A stretch of DNA of 64,000 bases from Salvia splendens (Eukaryota; Streptophyta; Magnoliopsida; Lamiales; Lamiaceae): NCBI RefSeq assembly GCF_004379255.2, contig NC_056034.1:6760501-6824500 (forward strand), given 5' to 3'. Shown here in pieces: positions 21,970 to 32,852 of this stretch. Position 1 is the stretch's first letter; each line of letters starts with the position of its first letter. The notes under the pieces were generated by a model that made no database searches, was not told the DNA's origin, and saw nothing but the letters and a program-made list of their open reading frames with translations. The translations under genes were made by a program, and so were the position numbers.

Positions 21970-24119
21970 ATGGACACAACGGAAGAAATTCAGCGATCAC
22001 CACTGGTTCTAACTGGGGGGAATGCGCAAGAATTGGTACTAGGATCGAACCGCCGCCCACCGCTGGCGAATCGTCGCGAAGTGGGAGAACCATCTAGGCC
22101 GCCGCTGAGAGGGGAATTGCCTGCGGCGGGGCGCCAGTGGTCTGATACGGGTGGGGTCGACCCGATCACCCAGGGCTTTGATCGAATCATGGCACGCTTT
22201 GATCAATTGGAGGTACGGGTGGAGAATTTGGAGTCGCCACAAGCACAAGATATTGACGCGGGAGACGAGGATTTAGATTCGGAGGATCGGGAGTATGCGG
22301 CTTATAGGGAGCTCGATATGGCGCCACGCGGCGGAAACCCTCGCCAACGTATATTAGGGTTTCGTGACAGGAGGGGTGCCAGGGGAGGCCGACGGGGCAG
22401 CTTTGGCCGCAGGGACGATCCAGGGAGAAGGATTGCTGGGATGCCGGAGTGTAATTATGATAACAGAATGGCTCCCTATCAGCCTCGTCGGGTATCAAGT
22501 TGGGACTCACCAACGACGCGCGCGAGGGGATGGCGGGACCAACGTCGCCAGCCGTCGTGTTGGGACCCTCCAGCGGCCAGGGAGAGACCTCATTAATCAT
22601 ATGGTCCGGAGACTCATCATGGGGTAAAAATGCGAGCCCCCACTTCGACGGATCGGACGCCATGAACTGGATCTCGAGAGTGGAGTACTATTTCGACCAC
22701 ATCTTGATGCCGGATGAGGACCGTCTCCATTATGCGGTGATGCTCTTTGACCCCCCGGCCGCAGAATGGATATTTAACTACCGGAATAACAACCAGTATG
22801 TCACTTGGCCGGAGTTTTTGGAGGATGTTCGCCACAGATTTGATCCGCAGAGTTTCAGAAATTATATTGGGTCGTTGGCCAAATTGGTTCAGACGGGGAC
22901 CGTCGCAGAGTATCATGACACATTTGAAAAATATCTGAATCGGGTGGAAGGAGTCCCAGATTATATATTAATCCCGGTGTTCATCGATGGCCTTAAGATG
23001 CCCATTCAGGAGAAGGTAGAGCTCCAACAGCCGCAGACATTGGCAGAAGCGATGGCATTGGCATTGCGTTTAGCAGCCAACCAGGACCACAGATTTCAAC
23101 AGTCGTCATCGTCACAGAGACGACAATGGCCCTCAAAGGATACCCGCCCGACAACGCTGCCCTCCCAACCGCCAGGTGGGTCTGCCCACGTGTCAAAACC
23201 GAACCCACCAGGTCAAGAGCAGGAGCGTCCTCGCGCGACACCTATTCGCGTGTCTAATGCGGAGAAGTCGGAACGATCGCGAAAAGGACTATGCTGGCAC
23301 TGCCCGGAGAAGTACACACCGGGCCATGTGTGCACGACCCGATTATTGTGTTACGTGGGAGATCCCGAGTGGGAAGAGTCGGCCCAGAGCCAGGACGATC
23401 AGCAACATGAGGAGGACTTGATTACGGAGGATATCTCTCACCTCCACTCCCTCACAGGGGGCAATCGATCCATTCCCTTCCAGGTCATAGGGGAGATTGG
23501 GGTCACTCGAGTAAGGATTTTGATCGACACAGGAAGTACACACAATTTCCTACACTCCCGTTTCGCAGAGACCTTGCAGTTGCAGCTATCACGCATTCGA
23601 CCCTTCCGGGTCTACATCGGAAACGGAGCGTCGATAGTATGTTCACACATTTCGAGGAGGATGAAATTGGCTATCCAGGGGACGGATTTTCTGACGGACC
23701 TACACATCCTCGACGTGCACGGATGGGACGTGATATTAGGCATGGACTGGTTGGAGTCGTTGGGCAGGATTTCAGCGGACTTTGTGGGTAAGACCTTGGA
23801 GTTCCAGAGGGGTGGTGTACATGTTACAATACAGGGAAGCAGACCGAGCCCGCGACAGATCTCGTTACACTCCCTAGCATTGTTGGCGTCATCCTCGTCA
23901 GCTCATGAATTTTACGAGATCACCGCCTTGGGACATGATGAAAACACGTCGCAGACCACAGCAGCCGACTCAGAACTCCCGTCGGACCTACCGGAGGAGT
24001 GTCGCCGGGTACTTGAGGCCCACAAGGGGGTGTTTGATATATACCATGCGGTATGCCCCCACCTCGCCAATTTGATCACAGAATACACTTACTTCCGGGC
24101 TCTAAGCCGGTCAATGTGA
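21970..24119 (+). pseudogene. Chromovirus gag-protease, frameshifted
   Basis: The first frame (21970-22596, 208 codons from MDTTEEIQRS) is an Arg/Gly-rich N-terminal region. A second frame (22500-24119) carries the capsid core (FDGSDAMNWISRVEYYFDH), a zinc knuckle CWHCPEKYTPGHVC and the protease with active site LIDTGSTHNF (near 23520). The two are out of register, so a frameshift lies between about 22500 and 22600. A second shift near 24040 separates protease from reverse transcriptase. The N-terminal Arg-rich motif SSWDSP is shared with the gag of the composite element at 38.5 kb, which suggests related families. Confidence 0.88.
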
Positions 24120-27100
24120 GGCCATACCGCTATCCTTACTTCCAGAAGAATGAAATCGAGCGGCAAGTTAAGGAGATGTTATCGCAGGGCATAATTCAGC
24201 GCAGTCAAAGCCCTTTCTCTTCACCAGTGCTTCTAATTCGGAAGAAGGATGGGACCTTTCGTTTTTGTATCGATTATCGGGCCTTGAATTTAGCAACGGT
24301 GGCCGATCAGTTCCCTATACCCACCGCGGATGAATTGTTTGATGAATTGGGTAGAGCGAAGTTTTTCACTAAGCTAGACTTGCGTTCAGGCTACCATCAG
24401 ATACGGATGCACGGGGCCGATATTTTTAACACTGCCTTCCGAACCCATGATGGGCACTTCGAATTCCTGGTGATGCCGTTCGGCCTGACAAATGCCCCGT
24501 CCACCTTTCAAGCGGCGATGAACAGTATTTTCCAGCCTCTTTTGCGACGGTGCGTCATTGTTTTCTTTGATGACATCTTGGTGTACAGCCCCACGTTGGA
24601 ATCCCACTGCGAACATTTGACAGAGGTACTATCGCTCCTTAGCACTAATCAATTCTACGTCAAATTATCAAAATGTTTGTTTTGCTGCACGACTGTTGAG
24701 TATTTGGGCCATCTAATTGCAAAGAGAACGTTGAAGGCAGATCCCCGTAAAATAGAGGCAATGACGGCTTGGCCAGTCCCGCGAAATGTGAAGCACTTGC
24801 GGGGTTTCCTAGGCCTAACGGGATACTACAGAAGATTTGTGGCACACTACGCCGTGATTGCTGCTCCGCTAACTGATCTGCTTAAGAAAGAGTCCTTTAT
24901 TTGGACCCAGGCCGCAACCGACGCGTTTGAGGCGTTGAAATTGGCCATGACATCGACCCCGGTGTTACGCCTCCCGGATTTTGATAAGACCTTTTACGTC
25001 GAGACAGATGCTTCGGACGTGGGGATTGGCGCAGTTTTAATTCAAGAGGGACACCCAATCGCTTATTTTAGTCGCAAGTTGGGTCCTCGTCGCAGAGTCA
25101 CCTCGACTTACCACAAGGAGCTTTACGCAATCGTTGAGGCAGTACAGAAATGGCGTTAGTATTTGTTGGGGCGGGAATTTGTCATTCGCAGCGATCAGAA
25201 GAGCTTGAAGGAGCTGTTGCAACAGGTTGTTCAGACCCCGGACCAACAACTATATGTACGGAAGTTGATGGGTTACAGTTTCCGCATCGAGTACAAGAAA
25301 GGGGCCTTGAATCGGGCAGCCGACGCGCTGTCTAGGCGTGAGGACAATGAGCCGCCTCAGGAGACACGGGAACATGATGAACAGGCGGCTCAGCTGGGGG
25401 ACGCCGCATGCTTGGCGACCGTCGCACACCCTATTCCCAGGTTGCTCGACGCCTTGCGGACAGAGACGGATTCTCAGAGGGAGTTGATCGAACTCGCGAG
25501 GCAGATTAATTCCGGAAAGGCACCCCCGTAATTCGCGATCGCCGACGGGTTGATTTATTTTAATAGGAGGATCATGGTCAGTTCCACGTCAAAGATGAGA
25601 AGATTGTTGATGGAGGAACATCATAACACGCCAATAGCGGGCCATCCAGGTCATGAGCGCACCTTTCGTTTACTGGCAGCAGGGTTTTATTGGCCGAAAA
25701 TGAGAAAGGACGTCCGGGATTTTGTGGACGCGTGTGCGGTATATCAATCCACCAAGTACTCGACGCAGAAACCGACTGGACTATTGCAACCCCTTCCAGT
25801 ACCATCGCAAGTTTGGGACGACGTCTCAATGGACATCATCACGGGTTTACCTCAATCCCGCGGGTACACTACTATTATGGTGGTCATTGATAGACTATCC
25901 AAGTATGCCCACTTTGCGGCTCTATCCACTCGCTTCGACGCCTTGCGGGTGGCTCACTTGTTCGTCAACACCGTCATTCGTCATCACGGGTTCCCAAAAA
26001 CGTTGGTTTCGGACAGGGATTCGGTGTTTCTGAATGCGATTTGGGAGGAAATACTACGTCTTAGCGGGACTAAGTTGAATTTCACTACGGCATATCACCC
26101 CCAATCGGATGGTCAAACCGAGATTCGGAACAAGGGTCTGGAGCAGTATCTAAGGGCTTTCACGTCGGATAGACCCTGCACGTGGTCCAATTTTCTTCCG
26201 TGGGCCGAATTGGCCCTCAATTGCTTTCACCACGCGGGTCTAGGCACCTCTCCGTTTAAAGCATTGTATGGAAGAGAACCCCCATTGTTGGTAGCATCTG
26301 TGCCTTCAGCAAAGACACCTCCTACAGTGGCCGAACTGATCAAGGAACGAGGGGAATTGCTAATGAGCTGCACAAGAATCTGTTGCGGGCGCAGCAGCGT
26401 ATGACATCATCGGCTAATAAGCATCGCCGGCACGTCGAATTCGAGGTAGGAGACTTCGTGTGGCTGAAACTACAGCCGTATCGGCAACATTCGGTGGCGA
26501 AACCTATCTCTGCAAAGCTGGCTAGGCGTTTCTACGGGCCATTCGAGATTGTGAAGAGAATTGGCCCCGTGGCGTATAAACTACGGCTGCCTGAAGGAAG
26601 CCGCGTCCATGACGTCTTCCACGTGAGCCTGTTGCGTGCTTTCGTGAAGGATGACCCAATCGTTCCCCTACCCCAGAACTTCGTGGGAAATCGACCAGTG
26701 GCTCAGCCAGTGGCCATTTTGGACTCGAAAATATTATGGCACAACGGAGCAGCAGTGGAGCATGTATTGGTTCGTTGGTCTGACGGATCTGATTCTCCGT
26801 CATGGGAACCTCTGGCGGATATATTGAAGCAGTACCCTGACCTCTCCCTTGTGGACAAGGAAGTTTCTAAGGATGGAGGAGTTGTTACGCACGCGCCGGA
26901 GGCATGCACAGTAGAGGAACCCACGAACGGAGATAGGCCCGAGCCACCCCTGATATTACCTTCGCCGGCAACAGCAAGCGTAGAGGAAGCCGCAAGCATC
27001 GCGGATGCATGCATATCAGGGGAGCCTCGTAATGGAGATACGACCGAGATGACAACCGATAGCTTAGAGGAGACGGCAAACATTAGAGGATTGGAGGACC

Positions 27101-27198
27101 CATCGGAGGAGATCATCAGCAAGGGCTCGGAGAGGAGACTGAGGCCGAGAAGGGAAATCAAAGCACCGGGACGCTACCGGGACTACGTCGCCAAGTAG
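24053..27198 (+). pseudogene. Chromovirus pol: reverse transcriptase, RNase H, integrase, chromodomain
   Basis: Reverse transcriptase with YHQIRM and catalytic FDDILVYS (about 24567-24590); RNase [16 protein letters not shown] at 25157-25159 and TAA at 25529-25531 interrupt the same frame. The integrase zinc finger has HHNTPIAGHPGH, but the last Cys is Tyr (codon 25742-25744, DACAVYQ), so the HHCC finger is damaged. The catalytic triad residues appear present (MDIITG, VSDRDSVF, QTEI). A 1-base loss near 26365 shifts the frame. The last frame contains the chromodomain (HVLVRWSDGSDSPSWE, near 26760) and runs through the start of the 3' LTR at 26883 to stop at 27198. The purine run GGATGGAGGAG that should prime plus-strand synthesis lies inside the coding frame. 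Confidence 0.9.
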
Positions 27199-27621
27199 CG
27201 ACCCAGCTGCTTGAGAAAAGGCCTCAATGGGCCGAACAGTAGTTTTATTTGTTTTTTTTTTGTTTTTTCCTTTTATCGTTATTTTTATCCTTTTTCGAAT
27301 TGTTTTTGGGTCGAGCGTTTTATAAGCTCCGTCGGGTTTTCTTTGTTGGTTCTTTCCCGACGTATAGGATTAGGTCGAACCAACCCTAGGGTTTTAGTCT
27401 TAAATAGGGCTTATTCATTGTTTTCCCTACTCAATTAATGAAGAACTATTTTGCCCTCAAAACTTGCGCAACACTTAATTGAACTCTCTTGCTGCCGACG
27501 GAAGGAAATCCGCGCCAGCCTTCGTTTGATAGCCGCCGATCCCCGTAGTTGGGACGCCGGAACGTGTGTTGTTCAACCGTAGGACGGTGATTCTTCGTTA
27601 AGAGCGGGTGCACTCATAACA
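26883..27621 (+). repeat. Chromovirus 3' LTR
   Basis: 739 bp, nearly identical to the 5' copy. Its first 316 bases are the C-terminal 105 codons of the polyprotein, acidic and then basic at the end (RRLRPRREIKAPGRYRDYVAK is the tail region). Confidence 0.9.
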
Positions 27622-27626
27622 AAAAC

Positions 27627-28396
27627 GCAATTGACTAATTGAACTAAAATTAAGCTGATACTTAAAATTTAGTGATTTGATTAATTTTTGGCCTAAAATA
27701 CACCAATTCGCATGTTGAGGATAATAAGGCAAAACTATCAAAACATATATTCTTGACTAATAACGTAAACAATTACTATAACAATTTTTTAAAAAAAAGA
27801 TGGACTTTAATAGATACAGTAAAATAATATGGGTGTAAGTGTAAATGGAAACCTTTACTTTTCACAAAGTAATTACTCCTATTTTGTAGTATAAAACTTA
27901 ATTTTATTTTATCTGTTAGATAGGAGTGTTTTAGAACGCACAGTTTTCAGACTGAGTGATCACAGTCCAGAGTCCAGACCTTCAATATCAAGGTACTCAA
28001 TTAAAATTGTTTAAATTCTTTTAATCATTTTGAATTGTTCATCGTCGTTATGATCGATCATTCATTCGTGTGTAATCTAAACTGTGAGCATTATTGACGT
28101 ATCATTGAAAATCGAGCATAAACGGTTATCTTCTTCTAGATCTCATAATTTGTTGTAATTTAGTAAATTTTGGTTTTAGTTTTGGAAATGTCGTTTTTTG
28201 TTGTTGTCTGATTTATCTTTGTTTCTCACTCTATATACAAATATACGAGCATTGCCTGCTATTGAAAGAAATATGAGGTTGGGAAAATTGTAAGGTTTTT
28301 TTATTGTGATTCAAAATGTGATTTTCCTATGTTTTCTCTTATAAGATTTCAAAAAATTTGAAGAATCTGAGGGTGTAGAGAGCAATTTATGCAAAA
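27627..28396 (+). promoter_or_regulatory. Upstream region and probable leader intron of the TOL gene
   Basis: Between the chromovirus and the ATG at 28397. A likely non-coding first exon ends at 27992 (TATCAAG|GTACTC) and a matching acceptor GTGTAG lies at 28378, giving a leader intron of about 385 bases. The chromovirus ends less than 400 bases from this exon, so its 3' LTR may sit in the promoter. Confidence 0.4.
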
Positions 28397-30681
28397 ATGA
28401 GTGACAATTTGAAGGACAAAGTGAATCAATTAGGCGAGCGGTTGAAGGTTGGGGGGTCTGAGGTGGGGCAAAAGCTCAGTGCTCGAATGAGCTCAATGAG
28501 TTTCAAAATGAAAGAATTTTTCCAAGGTCCTAGTCAGACAGACAATTTGATCGAGGAAGCCACGGCTGAGACTCTGGATGAACCTGACTGGGCCACGAAT
28601 CTCGAACTCTGCGACATGATCAGCAGTGGCAGGGTGAACAGTGTGGAGTTCATTAGGGGCATAAAGAAAAGATTTATGTGCAAGATCCCTAGGGTTCAGT
28701 ACTTGACTCTGGTGCTGCTTGAGACCTTCGTGAAGAACTGCGATAGGGCATTCTCTGAGGTTGCGGCTGAGAGGGTGCTTGATGAGATGGTGAAGTTGAT
28801 TGATGACCCTCTGACTGTGGCCAATAACCGGAACAAGGTTTTGTTATTGATTGAATCGTGGGGGCAGTCTTCACATGAGTTGCGTTATTTGCCTGTCTAT
28901 CAAGAGACTTACAAGGTAATCCTGCAGTTTGGATATGCCTGATTTATTTATTCATGATATTTCTTTCACACTTGTTTCCTTTTGTGTTGTATTCTATCCC
29001 GGACTTTCAACCTATTTTATAATACTACCAGCACAAACATGTTAATGAATGGCTTTCGAATATCAAGTGATTAGTTTGAGTTCTATGCTTTCATGGTACC
29101 TGATAGGAGTATATGTTTTTAAGTTTAGTCTTACACTGATATAAAATTTCAAATATAACACAATGTGCGTTTGTACTACGAGTAATGTTTCTTGTATATG
29201 TCAGGTAGGTCTTTTTTGATATCATTATAATGTTCAGTTAGTTTTCTGCTTACATGGCACTGAATAAAAACTTCATTTTACTTTTGCTTACATTCTCCAC
29301 ACTTAGGTATGGGATTTCCTATCTCAAGTAGTAATAGATGTGATCTTTTACACTGACTTGTTGCTAAAATAGAAACTTAGACATGTACTGGTTGTAATAA
29401 TATTTCCCTCACATATATAAGGATATAAATTCTAATATAAGAATGTCAGTAATTGGAGCAACAGTAGCTTTTTTTAATATATCGTTTATGTCAGTGATTG
29501 ATGATAGATTGCCAAGACTTATTCATCTGGCTTGAGGAATTCTGGTCTCTTCAAATCACTTTCAGATGTTACCAGTAGTGAGGGAAAACATGTTCATGAA
29601 TGTTGATTTTCAGACGTATTCAACTTCTGATTCTCCTGTTTGCTTTTTATTACATTTCCTACCATGACAGGGTTTGATAGCAAGGGGCATACGGTTCCCT
29701 CCTCGCGATATTGAGAATCTCGGTAATTTAGTTACTCCTCCAAGGTCAGTGGCAGCTCCTGATTCCCTAGAACTTCGTAATGAATTCCCTGCGCAAAGAT
29801 TTTCAGCTGAACAAACGAAGGAAGCATTGAATGTGGCAAGAAATAGTATAGAGCTTCTGAACTCTGTTTTGTCATCATCCCCACCGGAAGATATTCTTCA
29901 GGTACTGCTACTGATTTTGAACCTGATATATCTCTTAGTCTGTATCTATGTTTACAGTGTTAATGTTCTTCTCTTGGTTGTAGGTAAGAGCTTGTCGAAC
30001 TCTCTATAACATTACTATTGTTTTAAGTGCATTCATTTTGATCATGGACTTGTTATGCATGTGGTGTTATCAAGGGACCAAAATGGGCATCATCAACTTG
30101 GTTAATAAATTTATCAGCAGTGGTAGTTTCAGTATATTGATATATGACAGATAGCATGCAGCAATTAGCTTGATCTAGGTTGATGCATCTGTTGACCACT
30201 TTAATGGAAAATTGGCATTATGACCATTTTCTGCCTCCTGGTATTATCTTTTTTATTTCTTATGCAGGATGACGTAACCATCACCCTGTCAAGGCAATGT
30301 CGTGAGTCTCAGTACAGTGTTCAGATGATTATTGAATCTGCGGGTGATAATGAGGCGCTGCTATTTGAAGCACTGAATGTGAATGACGAGATTCAAAAAG
30401 TTTTATCCAAATATGAAGACATGAAAAAACCTGTGGTGACGCCTCAGAAACCACCACAGCCAAACCTGGTACCTGTGGCTGTCGAACCTGATGATTTTCC
30501 TGGTGCAGAGGAAGAGGAAGCTTTGATCAGAAAACAACACAATGATCAGAGTGGAGCCCGTGGAAGGAGCACCAACTTGATGGATGATCTTGATAACAAG
30601 ATTTTTGCAAATACATCTGGTAATTCACCAGAAGCCCCAAAGGAAAAGCAGCCTACAAATGATGATCCAGTTGCTCATTGA
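28397..30681 (+). CDS. TOL-like: TOM1-like (TOL) protein with VHS and GAT domains
   Basis: Exons 28397-28915, 29671-29901 and 30268-30681, phase-0 GT-AG introns, 387 residues. An N-terminal extension of about 50 residues (MSDNLKDKVNQLGERLKVGG) precedes a VHS domain at about 50-175 (EPDWATNLELCDMI, LTLVLLETFVKNC) and a GAT domain at about 205-300 (SRQCRESQYSVQ, AGDNEALLFEALNVNDEI). A short acidic tail follows. Plant TOL proteins replace ESCRT-0: they bind ubiquitinated plasma-membrane cargo and pass it to ESCRT-I for vacuolar breakdown. The length and lack of a long Gln/Pro-rich C-terminus match the short members (Arabidopsis TOL1/TOL2 type, about 380-410 residues). The exon 1 start is chosen because the N-terminal extension is typical of the family. 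Nothing appears broken. Confidence 0.9.
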
Positions 30682-32391
30682 ATGCATGAGCACTCGATAT
30701 CACAAGGCTTCTTACGCTTGGTCAGTGTCAACATTCTTTCATTTTTTTTCCTTCCTCTTCTTAACTTATTTTAGATCATAACTAGAGGAAGAAACAAATT
30801 CATTTCTTTGCATCTATCTTACCTTGTTTCGATTCCGAAACTGGATCCTGTTGATGTTTTAGAACGTTCATTGCCTATTTATTGATGTCTCAAGATCTCA
30901 CTGAGTGAGAAATTTTTGCTTGGTACATCTTCATTAACTTAAACATTGGTTTCATTAAACACCTCATGTCCTATGGTGGTGGTTTCATTGTTGGTGCCTT
31001 TTGGGGTCGCATTGTTGCTATTGTGTGTGTGAGAGAGAGAGGAATATGGTTTAACAGATGTGAATCTATATATGTGGAAACAAATGATTGGTAGGAGTGG
31101 GAGAATATCGGATTTCCTTGATTCTAGATTTTAACATTATAAAATAGTATTGAATGTGTAGACAAGTTAGGGGGGCGTTGGCATGTTTTGGTGAGAAAAA
31201 ATGGACGTGACATGCACTATATCTCAATCTTCCTATTGCTTAGTTGTGTGCATCTATAATGCACTCTCACAAAAATACAAACGTGATGATGAAGAACGAG
31301 TCTCCACGTCGAAGATTAATTTATTACCATTCGGGACTACGATTCGCATTAATAGTGGTATTTACGTGTTCGACTACAGAGAAAACAATAGTAGTATAGT
31401 ATTAAATACTAAGCTACCATCCATATTTATTTTTGGTAATGGCGAATCCTTGGTTCACGATTCACGAATACACCCCTCCCTAGTATAAACTAAATCTTGT
31501 TCAAAATCATACTTTTATGAATAAATCCCTTTTGAGAGAGGATAAAAAGTGGAATATATTTGATGGTTTGTCTTTCCGCTGATTTCGGTTTAATTGAGAC
31601 TTAACCACTGCCGCCGCAAGTGATGGTAATGATGCTATTGTGTTTCACTCAAATTATGGGATGCGGCCACTCTATAAACGTACATTAAAATTTATGAACT
31701 CAATTTATATATTCGATCTTATCTTAAAAGCCCAATGCGATGGTAAAGTTTTTTAAAAGAAATTATTAGAGAATTATTCAGCATCGGATCATACATCCAT
31801 TATTACTTTTAACTGTATTTCTTTACAAAATTAATATAGTACTAGTATGTTAATATTATCAGATTGATTACTTTCAGTATAGCAGCAAAACGGATAATTA
31901 AGAGATACGGCCCGAAAGTAGGAAAAAAGAACAAAAAATGGAAAAAACTTATGAAATTCTATAAACACTAAAATCCAAAATATTTCTATATACTATTATG
32001 ATAGTTTCTGATCTTTAAATATATTTTGATCCATATTTAACTCTTTCATCTAAAATTGACTATCAACAATTGGTGAGTTAAATGGAGTACAGTATCATTT
32101 AATTAAAAAAGTTAGGGAAACACTAAAGTTTAAGAAAAACACAAATATTAAAAAAAAATCATTTATTTCCTTCCTCTGTCTTTTTTACTTTTAAGTCCAA
32201 CTAAAAAAACAAAACAAAGAATGCATATATTCATTTAGTTCAATTTTACTTTATACAGCAGAATCCGGGTTGTCAACTCTGCGCAAAACGCGGATTCGTT
32301 TCTGCCTCTTTCTGTTACACGAATGTTTATAACAACCCAACTTCTTCACACATACAATTCATTCCTTTCCTTTGTCCTCACCCTGTCTGAG
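30682..32391. other. 3' flank of TOL and promoter/leader of CSLD
   Basis: The first few hundred bases are the TOL 3' UTR. The middle is AT-rich with a 95-codon frame (31201-31488) that resembles nothing known. From about 32250 the sequence becomes leader-like and ends at a donor CTGAG|GTATG at 32391, the probable non-coding first exon of the CSLD gene. Confidence 0.45.
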
Positions 32392-32801
32392 GTATGTATG
32401 ATCTTCATCACAATTCTCCTTTTTCGATACAAATATATGTGTATAAAGATCATTAAGGATTTAGTATGGGGGGTTTTGAAATGGTTTTATCTTGCTAAAA
32501 TTCATGCTGTTTTGACTGACTGTCAATTCTCTTGCATTTGATTTTTGTTTAAAAAGAGTATTGATGCTAATGGATTTCGAGTGTGTTGGTTGCTTTGAGA
32601 TGCTGTGATTCCACCTAAAATTTAGCAGCACTTTTTAATTACTTGTGTGATTAATAGTTTTGGACTTTGGTTGAATTTAATTCTGCATTCACTTCTGTTA
32701 TACCCTTCCGTTATTGTTGGTTCCCACATTCGGTTTCACAAGTCACAACATTTACCTTATCCAATTAATTCATCTATGAACACAACATATGTTTGTTGCA
32801 G
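32392..32801 (+). promoter_or_regulatory. Leader intron of the CSLD gene
   Basis: Donor GTATGTATG at 32392 and acceptor TTTGTTGCAG ending at 32801 fit a 410-base intron in the 5' UTR. The start codon follows 51 bases later at 32853. Leader introns often raise expression in plants. No transcript was available to confirm it. Confidence 0.6.
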
Positions 32802-32852
32802 GCTCAAACTCCACCCTCTTTTTTTTTGAAGTGGCGAGGTTTTGGTGCTGAA

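Larger units (their letters stand above)
21208..27621 (+). mobile_element. Ty3/gypsy chromovirus, young full-length insertion with a broken polyprotein
   Basis: LTRs 21208-21945 and 26883-27621 start TGTTACGCACGCGCCGG and end CTCATAACA. The target duplication AAAAC is perfect (21203-21207 and 27622-27626). By eye the LTRs differ at about 8 substitutions and 1 indel in 738 bases, about 98.9% identity. The internal order is gag, protease, reverse transcriptase, RNase H, integrase, chromodomain, which defines a chromovirus. Two frameshifts in gag-pro, two in-frame stops and one frameshift in pol make it non-autonomous. The short time since insertion implies help in trans, or decay soon after. 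Confidence 0.93.

Noticed and set aside
31201..31488. 95-codon frame between TOL and CSLD
   Set aside because: No homology recognised, composition like intergenic DNA, and it lies between a 3' UTR and a promoter.
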